Origin: Desulfosporosinus lacus DSM 15449 | GTDB lineage: Bacteria > Bacillota > Desulfitobacteriia > Desulfitobacteriales > Desulfitobacteriaceae | Length of the DNA: 64,000 bases | Assembly: GCF_900129935.1 (NCBI RefSeq) | Contig: NZ_FQXJ01000015.1 | Location: 62,001 to 126,000, forward strand | Reading direction: 5' to 3' | In this document: piece after piece, positions 28,122 to 36,031 of the stretch | Numbering within the stretch: position 1 is the stretch's first letter | Layout: every line of letters begins with the position of its first letter | The notes under the pieces: generated by a model | The model's database searches: none | What the model saw: the letters and a program-made list of their open reading frames with translations, nothing else | What the model was told of the DNA's origin: nothing | Made by a program: the position numbers and the translations under genes

Positions 28122-28622
28122 TCAGTTACCACTCTTTAAAAAATCCTTGATACTCCCCCACTCCCTAAGCTTTTCTTCATATTTTTTAGTATTCGCCGGG
28201 CTGGAAGAGGTAAGCTTCAGAAACGTGATATTGGGCAGGGCTTCAAATCCGACCCATTTTTTGTAGGTCTCATAAGCCTTCCCTCCATTAAATAAAACTG
28301 TTTCTATACTGGGATAGGCCATAAACAGACCCCTGAAATTGTTTACTTTTTCTTCCTTGATAGCTGAATCCAGGCTGCCTTCTCTTAAACAATTTTCGAT
28401 GACATCCCACAAGGCAATCCCCTTACTCTTAACAAATGACACCCGTTCAGCATAGCCCTCGCTGGGTTCCAATTCAAAGAGGGCATAGATTAACTTCCAA
28501 AATTGGTTCCTTGGATTGGCATAATACTCTTGTAATCTCAAAGATTCTACCCCAGGCATTGACCCTAGAATTAATATACGCGAACGTTCATCCACTATGG
28601 GTTCAAATGAACTTACTTGCAT
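28122..28622 (-). CDS. DNA-deoxyinosine (hypoxanthine) glycosylase, UDG superfamily
   Basis: A 166-residue enzyme of UDG family 6 (HDG, COG3663), which removes deaminated adenine from DNA. Motif 1 is LILGSMPGVESLRLQEYYANPRNQFWKL, with the Asn used by this family; LFNGGKAYETYKKW and LTSSSPANT form the C-terminal active-site loops. I chose the ATG at 28622 with GGGGGAG 6 nt upstream. The open frame extends 32 codons further, but that part overlaps the upstream GNAT pseudogene and looks unrelated. Confidence 0.88.
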   Translation of the reverse strand: MQVSSFEPIVDERSRILILGSMPGVESLRLQEYYANPRNQFWKLIYALFELEPSEGYAERVSFVKSKGIALWDVIENCLREGSLDSAIKEEKVNNFRGLFMAYPSIETVLFNGGKAYETYKKWVGFEALPNITFLKLTSSSPANTKKYEEKLREWGSIKDFLKSGN

Positions 28623-28671
28623 CATTATCTCCCCCTCCCCCTTGGCTTCTGCACAACCTGCCCTACTCACT

Positions 28672-28979
28672 TTAATCGATCCCAACTGTCTCACTTCTTC
28701 GCTCAAGCAATACGACATCGTGATTAAGGGATATATAAAGACTGACTTCTCCTACACCCGTATAAACACATCGACTTGAAACAGGACTTAATACAGCCCA
28801 CCCGGTAACTTGATGTCCGTCGGTTGCTACCAACCGACATGACTTAACGTGGTCACGATCCCACACCTCCCAACTGGGAGCCTCGGTCTCAAAGGTAGCG
28901 TTCCCGGTTTGAATCCCCTCAGTATAAATATCCCTCACTTGTCCCCAGTCTTGAGGAGACATCTCTCTAATGTGTTCAT
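28672..28979 (-). pseudogene. GNAT acetyltransferase (phosphinothricin-type) with frameshift and internal deletion
   Basis: The frame encodes the N-terminal half of a PAT-like GNAT (IREMSPQDWGQVRDIYTEGI, then a second segment with NATFETEAPSWEVW). After GEVSLYI it jumps straight to the C-terminal family signature VVLLERRSETVGID. The acetyl-CoA pocket (RGxGxGxxLL region), about 70 residues, is missing. At the 5' end, ATG 28979 (GGAGAGGG upstream) is in another frame: one base seems lost in ACATTAGAGAG, where ACAATTAGAGAG would restore M-N-T-I-R-E-M. Two independent lesions make it a pseudogene. The family acetylates small amines or phosphinothricin. Confidence 0.75.
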
Positions 28980-29045
28980 CAATTAATCCCTCTCCTATTC
29001 AGTTTGCAGTGGAACTTAGAGATACTGAACTTCATGAAGTTGTGA

Positions 29046-29276
29046 TTACCTTAGACGTTTCTCTAAACTGAGCAAGTCCTCGATTCGTTCACTCATATAA
29101 GCATAAGAATCTTCTATCCCCTGGTTATAAATATAAGGGCCTATGTTATTTATTATGAAATCAAGAAGAAGTTCAGCGCCTAAATTACTTAGTTCTTCAT
29201 CCCTCTCGTTCCAGAAGTATCTCTTAAGATCCTCAGTAAGAACCTCTCTAACCTCTTTTTTTAAGTCTATCTCCAT
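29046..29276 (-). CDS. DUF2164 family protein
   Basis: A 76-residue protein with the DUF2164 pattern: an N-terminal helix (IDLKKEVREVLTEDLKRYF), then ERDEELSNLGAELLLDFI and YIYNQGIEDSYAYM. No catalytic residues are evident and the function is unknown. ATG 29276 is chosen because the family starts at this point; a TTG three codons upstream also has an AGAGG 9 nt before it. Confidence 0.85.
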   Translation of the reverse strand: MEIDLKKEVREVLTEDLKRYFWNERDEELSNLGAELLLDFIINNIGPYIYNQGIEDSYAYMSERIEDLLSLEKRLR

Positions 29277-29457
29277 TTTCTGCAACCTTAATCGCCTCTT
29301 TTCATTAATTTATCGTAATAAGTAAAATCTATTATATCAAAAATTATTAAAGTATCTTAATTTTTAAAGTGGCTGTTTGATTAGTTCAATAATCAAATGA
29401 ATAAAAACCTTCCCATTGGATGATAATGTGAATACACCAGAAAGGAGCTTAACATAA

Positions 29458-29814
29458 ATGGATGATTATTTTGATAACCTTGACAGCACTGAACTTAACT
29501 TAAAGTACTTTACAGAACACCATGGGGATATTTACGATGCCTATGAGAGATATGGTCATTTAATACATATGGATGGCGGCCCTCTAGATGAGAAAACATG
29601 TTGGCTAATAAAAGTAGCACTGTCTACTGAGTGCCAATACCCAAGGGCTTTAAAAACCCACATTTTAAAGGCCATAAAAAGCGGATGTACTAAGGAGGAA
29701 ATAGAACACGCCATCCTTTTAGTGGCTCCCAGTGCAGGATTTCCAAGAACCATGCAAGGGGTTTTAATTCTGAGGAACTTATTAAACGAAGCAGAAGGAA
29801 ATTCACTTAACTAA
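29458..29814 (+). CDS. carboxymuconolactone decarboxylase (AhpD-like) family protein
   Basis: A 118-residue AhpD-like fold protein. The central segment LIKVALSTECQYPRALKTHILKAIKSGCTKEEIEHAILLVAPSAG follows the family profile. However, only one Cys of the usual ExxCxxCxxH active site remains (TEC-QYPRA-LKTH), so peroxidase/reductase chemistry is doubtful. AAAGGAG lies upstream of the ATG. It is a monocistronic plus-strand gene. A hairpin at 29886-29913 (AGCCCTC/GAGGGCT) may end it. Confidence 0.85.
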   Translation: MDDYFDNLDSTELNLKYFTEHHGDIYDAYERYGHLIHMDGGPLDEKTCWLIKVALSTECQYPRALKTHILKAIKSGCTKEEIEHAILLVAPSAGFPRTMQGVLILRNLLNEAEGNSLN

Positions 29815-29885
29815 CTCTATATTTGTTAATTGAGAAACAATAACTCCATAGGACCTTAATATTTCAAGGCATAGATTTAAATTTT

Positions 29886-29913
29886 AGCCCTCTGCCATTT
29901 AGGTATGAGGGCT
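29886..29913 (+). terminator. weak hairpin after AhpD-like gene
   Basis: AGCCCTC / GAGGGCT, a 7-bp stem with a 14-nt loop, 72 bp after the stop. Confidence 0.4.
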
Positions 29914-30050
29914 TACTATTTGGCCGGACCTATCCAATCCCTTGTTTTCCGTCGTTACCTTTAAAATTCTGCAACCTATACCTTATTGTGATAAAATGAT
30001 ATACTATATTCTTAAGCAACGGCAAATTTAATAAAAAGGAACGATTAATA

Positions 30051-31664
30051 ATGATTAGTACCAGTGGAATAACCTTAAGATTTGGTAAGCGAGCATTATT
30101 CGAAGATGTTAATGTAAAATTCCTTCCCGGAAACTGTTATGGCTTGATTGGAGCCAATGGTGCAGGGAAATCTACTTTCTTAAAGATACTTTCAGGAGAA
30201 ATAGATTCTACCAGTGGTGAGGTTATTCTTACACCCGGGGAACGAATTGGGGTTTTAAAGCAAGATCACTTTGAATTCGAGGAATTTGAAGTACTGAAAA
30301 CCGTTATTATGGGCCATGCAAGATTGTACGAAATAATGGAAGAGAAAGATGCTCTCTATTCCAAACCTGATTTTACCGAAGAAGATGGGATTAAAGCTTC
30401 CATTTTGGAAGGCGATTTCGCGGAACTTAATGGTTGGCAAGCCGAGTCAGAAGCCTCAGAGTTATTAATGGGTTTAGGGATTGGGAAAGAGCTGCAAAGC
30501 AGTAAAATGAAAGAACTCAGCGGAAATGAAAAAGTTCGTGTTTTACTGGCTCAAGCCCTATTCGGCAACCCCAATATTCTGTTACTTGATGAGCCTACCA
30601 ACCACCTTGACCTCCAGTCAATTATCTGGCTTGAGAACTTCCTTTATAATTATGAGAACACCGTTATTGTAGTATCACATGACCGACATTTTTTGAACAA
30701 AGTTTGTACCCACATTGCCGATATTGATTTTGGTAAAATCCAACTGTATGTTGGGAACTATGATTTCTGGTATGAATCAAGTCAATTAGCCTTAAGATTA
30801 ATGAGAGAGTCAAATAAGAAAAAAGAAGATAAAATCGAGGAACTCCAGAGGTTTATTCAGCGCTTTAGCTCTAATGCATCCAAAGCAAAACAAGCGACCT
30901 CCCGGAAAAAGCAACTTGATAAATTAACGCTTGATGATATCAAACCATCCTCTCGCAAATATCCTTATATTGCTTTCAGTCCGGACAGAGAAGCAGGTAA
31001 CAACATCCTGACAGTAAAAGACTTAACCGTCACTGTTGCAGGGGAAAAAATCCTCGACAACATCTCATTTCTTGTGAACAAAGGGGATAAGATTGCTTTT
31101 GTGGGCCCAAATGGGAATGCGAAAACGACCCTCTTCAAAGTTTTAATGGGTGAAATCACCCCGGATAGTGGTGAGTTTAGCTGGGGAATCACAACGACTC
31201 AAGCCTATCTTCCTCTTGATAACTCCTCCTATTTTGAGACAGACTTGATTTTGGTTGACTGGCTAAGACAATTCTCAAAAGATCCCGATGAATCCTTTGT
31301 CCGTGGTTTCTTAGGAAGAATGCTTTTCTCTGGAGATGAATCCCTAAAGAAGGCCAGTGTTCTTTCCGGAGGGGAAAAAGTACGATGTATGCTCTCTCGA
31401 ATGATGCTCAGCGGAGCGAACATTCTTATTTTCGATGAGCCCACCAACCACTTGGATATGGAATCCATCACGGCTCTTAATAATTCACTGACAAATATGG
31501 ACGGAAACATCTTGTTCGTATCACAAGATCATCAGTTTGTTCAAACGATTGCCAACCGTATTATCGAAATCACGCCAAAAGGACTTATTGATCGACAAAT
31601 GACTTTCGATGAATATCTGGAAAATGAAGATGTCAAAGCGCTTTTAGAGACAATGTACAGTTGA
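30051..31664 (+). CDS. ABC-F family ATP-binding protein (YbiT/YkpA type)
   Basis: A 537-residue soluble protein with two ABC domains joined by a charged linker. ABC1 has GANGAGKST and LLLDEPTNHLD; ABC2 has GPNGNAKTT, LSGGEKVRCML and IFDEPTNHLD. There are no membrane segments. ABC-F proteins act on the ribosome (EttA-like translation factors or antibiotic-target protection); the length and linker fit the YbiT/YkpA subgroup. Two oddities are visible: the second Walker A has Ala where Gly is usual (GNAKTT), and the first signature is LSGNE. AAAGGAA precedes the ATG. It is a single gene. Confidence 0.93.
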   Translation: MISTSGITLRFGKRALFEDVNVKFLPGNCYGLIGANGAGKSTFLKILSGEIDSTSGEVILTPGERIGVLKQDHFEFEEFEVLKTVIMGHARLYEIMEEKDALYSKPDFTEEDGIKASILEGDFAELNGWQAESEASELLMGLGIGKELQSSKMKELSGNEKVRVLLAQALFGNPNILLLDEPTNHLDLQSIIWLENFLYNYENTVIVVSHDRHFLNKVCTHIADIDFGKIQLYVGNYDFWYESSQLALRLMRESNKKKEDKIEELQRFIQRFSSNASKAKQATSRKKQLDKLTLDDIKPSSRKYPYIAFSPDREAGNNILTVKDLTVTVAGEKILDNISFLVNKGDKIAFVGPNGNAKTTLFKVLMGEITPDSGEFSWGITTTQAYLPLDNSSYFETDLILVDWLRQFSKDPDESFVRGFLGRMLFSGDESLKKASVLSGGEKVRCMLSRMMLSGANILIFDEPTNHLDMESITALNNSLTNMDGNILFVSQDHQFVQTIANRIIEITPKGLIDRQMTFDEYLENEDVKALLETMYS

Positions 31665-31701
31665 TTTTTTGGATAAATATCGGGATTGTGGAATTTATTA
31701 T

Positions 31702-31729
31702 TTGACATCTGCTCAAATTTTGTTATACT
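31702..31729 (+). promoter_or_regulatory. sigma-A promoter of zinc-ribbon protein gene
   Basis: TTGACA (31702-31707), 16-bp spacer, TATACT (31724-31729) with an upstream TG forming an extended -10. The predicted start near 31736 gives a leader of about 115 nt. Confidence 0.75.
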
Positions 31730-31735
31730 GATATA

Positions 31736-31850
31736 AGCTCGTTAAAACTAGTGGATTTAAGCAAACCTTCTCTATTACCTAAGTCTCCGGGAAGAAGTTG
31801 GTGAACTTACCATGTAGCGCGGGTAATATTTAATTGGAGGTTTTTTTATA
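31736..31850 (+). ncRNA. structured 5' leader of zinc-ribbon protein mRNA (candidate cis-regulatory RNA)
   Basis: Nested complementarities can form in the leader: ATTACC (from about 31776) with GGGTAAT (to about 31828), and inside it TAAGT with ACTTA. This leaves a purine-rich internal loop (CTCCGGGAAGAAGTTGG). The helix ends some 15 nt before the ribosome site GGAGG. I do not recognise a known riboswitch class, and covariation data would be needed. Confidence 0.35.
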
Positions 31851-32162
31851 ATGTTTAATGACAAAATTCTAAATTGCAAAGACTGTGGACGGGATTTCGA
31901 ATTCACTGCATCAGAACAAGAGTTTTATGCAGAAAAAGGATTCACTAATGAGCCTGGTCGTTGCCCAGAGTGCCGTGCAGCTAAAAAAGCTCAAAACAGA
32001 AACAGCGGCGGCGGTGGCGGTTATGGTCGTCAACAACGTGAAATGTTCCCAGCTATTTGCGCAACCTGTGGAAAAGAAACTACTGTTCCTTTCCAACCAT
32101 CAGGCGACAAGCCAGTATATTGCCGTGAGTGCTACCAACCACGCACACGCAGCAATTGGTAA
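31851..32162 (+). CDS. zinc-ribbon protein (CxxC-x(n)-CxxC, duplicated)
   Basis: A 103-residue protein with two treble-clef-like zinc ribbons: CKDCGRDFEF...GRCPECRAAKK and CATCGKETTVPF...VYCRECYQ. They are separated by a Gly/Arg-rich linker (SGGGGGYGRQQRE). Proteins with this layout are common in Firmicutes, often mislabelled as cytochrome c551; the basic, glycine-rich linker suggests RNA or ribosome binding. GGAGG lies 11 nt upstream of the ATG. It has a strong promoter, a long leader and a strong terminator, so it is probably highly expressed on its own. Confidence 0.88.
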   Translation: MFNDKILNCKDCGRDFEFTASEQEFYAEKGFTNEPGRCPECRAAKKAQNRNSGGGGGYGRQQREMFPAICATCGKETTVPFQPSGDKPVYCRECYQPRTRSNW

Positions 32163-32182
32163 ATCGAACTAGATAGCAACTT

Positions 32183-32216
32183 AAACCTTCCCAGACTTAA
32201 TTGTCTGGGAAGGTTT
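32183..32216 (+). terminator. terminator of zinc-ribbon protein gene
   Basis: A 14-bp perfect stem (AAACCTTCCCAGAC / GTCTGGGAAGGTTT), 6-nt loop and a following T-run. Confidence 0.92.
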
Positions 32217-32540
32217 TTTATTTCCATGCACAAAGAACTGTAGCTTGTCCTGACATTCAGATGCTGGCAAGTGAACCCTTTTAGCTAAGGCAAAACATCG
32301 ATACTTCAGATACTAAAGCCTCCGGCGACGAAAATGTCCAAAGTATAATTCTTTTCGGAAAAGAGAAATACTGGCAGGCTCCAAACTATTGTTGGGACTG
32401 CCAGTATCTCATAACTTTTTCTTTACTTAGTTTTAACCCTGAGGTTATCTCACAGAGCTTCAAACTCCTCTGGTCTTATGTTAATGTGAGACCCGTCTTT
32501 AGATACCTCAGGCTGCCAATGTTCCACATAAAGCAGTATC
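32217..32540. other. intergenic region with DUF2680 gene terminator
   Basis: No gene is recognised. The hairpin ATACTGGCAG / CTGCCAGTAT (32369-32407) lies downstream of the minus-strand DUF2680 gene and may terminate it. Confidence 0.5.
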
Positions 32541-33167
32541 TTACTGGATATTCGTTGTTGGTGCGGTATCTTGTGTTTCGGTTGTTTCTGGTGCCAGTTT
32601 ATTGCCCCAAGCACCGCTACGCTTGCCGAGCATACCCTTCATCATTCCCATGTCACCAGGCACAAATGTACCGCTCTTCATCGCCTCTTTTTGAACATCT
32701 AACTGAGCTTGTGCAGCATCACTCCAAGTTTTGATCTGTTCCTCAGTTAATTTACCATTACTTTTCATGGCCTCTACTTGAGCGGTTAAGCGTTCTTGTG
32801 CCGCTGTACTCCAGGCTTCGATCTGCTCTTCCGTCAGGGGTTCACCATTATTGAACTTCTTAACCTTATCTCGAATCCCCATGTCTTTACCAACCATACC
32901 AGGACCAAATACTTTACCATCAGCTAAGGCCTTCTCGCTCGCTTCTTGGCGATCGTCAATAAATTGCTTCATCTTGTCGGCCTGTTCTGCAGTTCTAAGC
33001 CCAGCTTCCACTTCTTTGTCCACTATTTGCTTCTGGATACCAAACATTTGCTGAGTTAAGCTCTTGATTTCATCCAGCTTTGCCGAATCTGTGGCACCAA
33101 AGGCTGCCGTTGCACCTCCAATCAATAGTGCAGCACTTAGGACACCGACAACGAGTTTCTTTTTCAT
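32541..33167 (-). CDS. secreted DUF2680 family protein
   Basis: A 208-residue exported protein. The signal peptide is clear (MKKKLVVGVLSAALLIGGATAAFGA, cleavage after AFG-A). The DUF2680 region is LTQQMFGIQKQIVDKEVEAGLRTAEQADKMKQFI. Two tandem copies of a short helical repeat follow (LTEEQIEAWSTAAQERL and LTEEQIKTWSDAAQAQL), and the C-terminus is low-complexity, Met/Gly-rich then Thr-rich. The function is unknown; Met-rich and helical features hint at metal or envelope stress. GGAGG precedes the ATG. It is a single gene. Confidence 0.88.
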   Translation of the reverse strand: MKKKLVVGVLSAALLIGGATAAFGATDSAKLDEIKSLTQQMFGIQKQIVDKEVEAGLRTAEQADKMKQFIDDRQEASEKALADGKVFGPGMVGKDMGIRDKVKKFNNGEPLTEEQIEAWSTAAQERLTAQVEAMKSNGKLTEEQIKTWSDAAQAQLDVQKEAMKSGTFVPGDMGMMKGMLGKRSGAWGNKLAPETTETQDTAPTTNIQ

Positions 33168-33331
33168 AAGATTCCTCCTTCAGAATAGTTTCCGATTTCC
33201 AAGTATGTACTTTTGATCGGTACACTATTATGATATCCGCCAAATATGGTAAATTTGTGAATTGGACTTTAAGAAGTTGTGTGCTTTAAGTAAAGAAAAT
33301 GTAGCGCTAATGTGTTTGAAAATACATAAGT

Positions 33332-35410
33332 TCAGCGGGGATTAATATCGTATCGCCGTATCTTTTCGTAGAGCCAAGAACGAGAAATTCCTAAGAGTCG
33401 GGCGACTTCGGACTTATTGCCATTCATTTTTAGAAGGGCCTTTTCCAGAGTTTCTTTATCCAAGTGTTCATGGGCATTTTCTAGGTTCCACTCCTTCGCC
33501 AAATATAATGATTCTTGTTTTTCCTCCCTAAGGTAGAAGGGCAAATCTGCTGTTTTCAACAATTCTCCTGAAGCAAAGTTCACCGCCCGCTCAATCACAT
33601 TTTTTAATTCCCGTACATTGCCAGGCCAACGGTGATTAATCAAAATTTTGCGTACCCCTGAGGATACTCCAGAAATTTGTTTGCCGAAATCTTGATTAAG
33701 CCGTTCCAAGAAGACATGTACAAGAGGAATAATGTCTTCTACACGATCACGGATAGGGAGGAGGCGAAATGAGATAACATTAAGACGATAATATAGATCA
33801 CTGCGAAATTCACCGCTGGCAACTTTCTGAATAAGATCCTTGTTGGTAGCCCCAATAATCCTTACATCCACTTTAACCGGCTCGTTACTCCCTACCGGTT
33901 CAAAGCATCTATCCTCCAGGACTCTAAGGAGCTTACTCTGCAAATTCAAAGACATGTCACCGATTTCATCCAGGAAAAGCGTCCCTCCGTTGGCAACCGC
34001 GAACTTACCCGCTTTGCCTCCCTTTTGTGCTCCAGTGAACGCTCCGCTCGCATACCCAAAGAATTCGGACTCCAATAAATTCTCGGGAACCGCAGCGCAA
34101 TTAACCTTTACATAAGGACCATTTCGGTATGGACTCGCCTGGTGAATAGCCTCAGCAAAGAGCTCTTTGCCAGTACCGCTTTCCCCCGTCAGCATAATTG
34201 TAGAATTTCCCCGAGCGGCAATTTCAGCCTCCTGCTTCAAACGGCGCATGTCCTGGCTGACCGTAACAATCTGATTGAATGTCACGGGCAGTCTAGTTGA
34301 GCCGACCTGTTCCTTATAGAAGTTTAACTCGAGGTCCATTTGTGCCAGTTTTTGGGCAAGGTCCTTAACTTCCTCCAGTTTCTGAAAGATAATTTTACCC
34401 ACGGCTCCAATTATTTTACCTTGGCGCACAATAGGCAGGCGTGAAACTATGTACGGCCGACCGTATATAACTTGGACTTCATTGGTTTCCGCCATGCCTG
34501 TTTTTAAGGTGCGCAAAAGGCGAGTATTCTCAATAACTTGATCTATTGGTTGCTGCAATAGTTCTTCTTCTCTCTTATTAAAAAATTTACAGGCTGCCTC
34601 ATTAACCAGCGTGATTTTCCCTTGGTCGTCAACAACGAAGATTGCTTCGTAGCCAATATTGGTTACAGTGAGCAAAGTCTCGTACAAACGCTTCGTTGCA
34701 TCGAGCTCTAAAGCGACTTGGTCAAAATCAGTCAAAGCTTGGAAAACGATTACTGCTCCTGCCAACTCACCCACAGGGCTGATGTTGCAGAGAACGGTCA
34801 CATTATTCATTTGAGTCTGGACCCCGGATAGTTGTTTCGACTGTTTTAGCACCACATTCAGATTTAAGCCAGAAATAACGTCATCAAACAGGCGTCCTTT
34901 TAGTACTTCCTGTCCTAATCCAAGGATTTTCTCGCCTGCAGGATTTATCTGTTGAATGTGGTTATCTTGATCCACTACGATAATTCCGTTCGGCATGGCC
35001 TGATATACCGTACTGAGTTTAATAGCCAGTTGTTCTGCTTCTCTAAAAAGAGCCAATATCATGTCCACCTTGGTAAAGATCCCAAGCGCTTTCCCATTTT
35101 TATCTACTACTACACCCGTACCCACTGAACTCTGCTTTGCCCGCTGTTCTACCTCACGGTAAGGAGCGTCGACTTGAACAGTCACTACTTGAGGATTGAA
35201 GTGTTGCCCAATTATTTCCGAAGAATCTGCCCCAGCCAAAAAGGCGTCCAAAACATTGGCTTTCGTAAAGATCCCAATCAGAGAACCCTCTTCATCTACT
35301 ACCGGTAAAGCATCCAGCTTGGTCCAACGTAAAAGCTCTACCCCCTGCTTAAGAGTATTCTTAGCATGAAGAAGAGGTACATCTCGGGTCATCATATCGC
35401 TCATCAGCAT
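33332..35410 (-). CDS. sigma-54 dependent transcriptional activator with CBS and PAS domains
   Basis: A 692-residue enhancer-binding protein. Order: two CBS domains (about 1-125; [18 protein letters not shown]), two PAS domains (about 135-350), the AAA+ domain (about 370-610) with [16 protein letters not shown], the sigma-54 contact loop [15 protein letters not shown] and [12 protein letters not shown], and a C-terminal Fis-type HTH ([29 protein letters not shown]). GAFTGA is intact, so it can activate sigma-54 polymerase. CBS domains suggest adenine-nucleotide or CoA-ester sensing. It lies downstream of the thiolase/SDR genes, whose promoter and the divergent one are sigma-54 type; it is the likely activator. 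GAGGTGA precedes the ATG. Confidence 0.94.
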   Translation of the reverse strand: MLMSDMMTRDVPLLHAKNTLKQGVELLRWTKLDALPVVDEEGSLIGIFTKANVLDAFLAGADSSEIIGQHFNPQVVTVQVDAPYREVEQRAKQSSVGTGVVVDKNGKALGIFTKVDMILALFREAEQLAIKLSTVYQAMPNGIIVVDQDNHIQQINPAGEKILGLGQEVLKGRLFDDVISGLNLNVVLKQSKQLSGVQTQMNNVTVLCNISPVGELAGAVIVFQALTDFDQVALELDATKRLYETLLTVTNIGYEAIFVVDDQGKITLVNEAACKFFNKREEELLQQPIDQVIENTRLLRTLKTGMAETNEVQVIYGRPYIVSRLPIVRQGKIIGAVGKIIFQKLEEVKDLAQKLAQMDLELNFYKEQVGSTRLPVTFNQIVTVSQDMRRLKQEAEIAARGNSTIMLTGESGTGKELFAEAIHQASPYRNGPYVKVNCAAVPENLLESEFFGYASGAFTGAQKGGKAGKFAVANGGTLFLDEIGDMSLNLQSKLLRVLEDRCFEPVGSNEPVKVDVRIIGATNKDLIQKVASGEFRSDLYYRLNVISFRLLPIRDRVEDIIPLVHVFLERLNQDFGKQISGVSSGVRKILINHRWPGNVRELKNVIERAVNFASGELLKTADLPFYLREEKQESLYLAKEWNLENAHEHLDKETLEKALLKMNGNKSEVARLLGISRSWLYEKIRRYDINPR

Positions 35411-35723
35411 TAAAAGCTCACCTCGCTATCGAACAGAATAATGCAATTAATTCATGGTCCCTGCCGCAAAAATACGAGGACCTAGCATAATTATTCTCCT
35501 TAGACAACTGCTATTCCTCTTTTTCAGAACATTCATTCTTCAGTAGAGGGAAAAACCGCTAGCCGGGACTTGATCAGGATATTCGAGATTTGTGCGCTCC
35601 CATGGGTGGCAACATAAAAAGGCTAAACAAACTGGAAAAAAGTTCGTTCAGCCTCAATGTTATAGGGAAATTCTATTCACACTCACTTGATAAATATGTC
35701 CGAGTTGCCTTGTCCAAGAAGTT
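35411..35723. other. intergenic region holding thiolase-operon terminator
   Basis: Apart from the hairpin at 35620-35654 nothing coding is seen between the activator gene and the CaiB/BaiF remnant. Confidence 0.5.
35620..35654 (-). terminator. terminator downstream of the decayed acyl-CoA operon
   Basis: AGGCTAAACAAACT / AGTTCGTTCAGCCT, 14 positions with two A-C mismatches and a 7-nt loop, followed by TTTTT on the minus strand. Confidence 0.7.
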
Positions 35724-35856
35724 CTACTCACCTAGCCCAGCCTGTTCATACATCCTAATCTCCTCATCAGTGAACCCAGCCTCCTGTAAAACCTCTCTCG
35801 TCAGGCAGAAGTCGAGTTAAATCCAAAATCCTCACACCATGCAAAAGCTGATACAT
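35724..35856 (-). pseudogene. CaiB/BaiF CoA-transferase with large internal deletion
   Basis: ATG 35856 has GGAGGGAG upstream and encodes a typical class III CoA-transferase N-terminus (MYQLLHGVRILDLTRLLP). The reading then enters a different frame and soon stops. In the shifted frame the segment REVLQEAGFTDEEIRMYEQA...GLGE, ending at TAG 35724, is the usual C-terminus of CaiB/BaiF proteins. About 350 internal residues are gone. The gene was downstream of the SDR and an acyl-CoA dehydrogenase, so it once completed a fatty- or aromatic-acyl-CoA module. Confidence 0.75.
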
Positions 35857-35877
35857 CTATCCAAATCTCCCTCCACC

Positions 35878-36018
35878 TCACAACCCCAGCTTTCTGGCAA
35901 TTATCAGTTTCATAACCTCAGACGTGCCGGCATAGATCGTGTGCACCCGCACATCTCGGTAAAGTCGGGCAATGGGATACTCTTCCATATAGCCCTCCCC
36001 CCCGTAAAGGCTTCCTGA
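35878..36018 (-). pseudogene. acyl-CoA dehydrogenase C-terminal remnant
   Basis: Only the last 45 or so residues remain: YGGEGYMEEYPIARLYRD, then VRVHTIYAGTSEVMKLIIARKLGL and a stop at 35878. This is the FAD/C-terminal helix signature of acyl-CoA dehydrogenases. The join to the preceding sequence lies near 36015, about 15 bp past the SDR stop. The ORF can be extended to 36081 only by reading the SDR gene out of frame. The intact acyl-CoA dehydrogenase at 38402 differs in sequence at this end, so the remnant is not a copy of it. Confidence 0.8.
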
Positions 36019-36031
36019 AAACAACCGCCGT

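Noticed and set aside
28623-28718. N-terminal extension of the deoxyinosine glycosylase
   Set aside because: The extra 32 codons overlap the GNAT remnant and match no family; the strong GGGGGAG site is just before the internal ATG.
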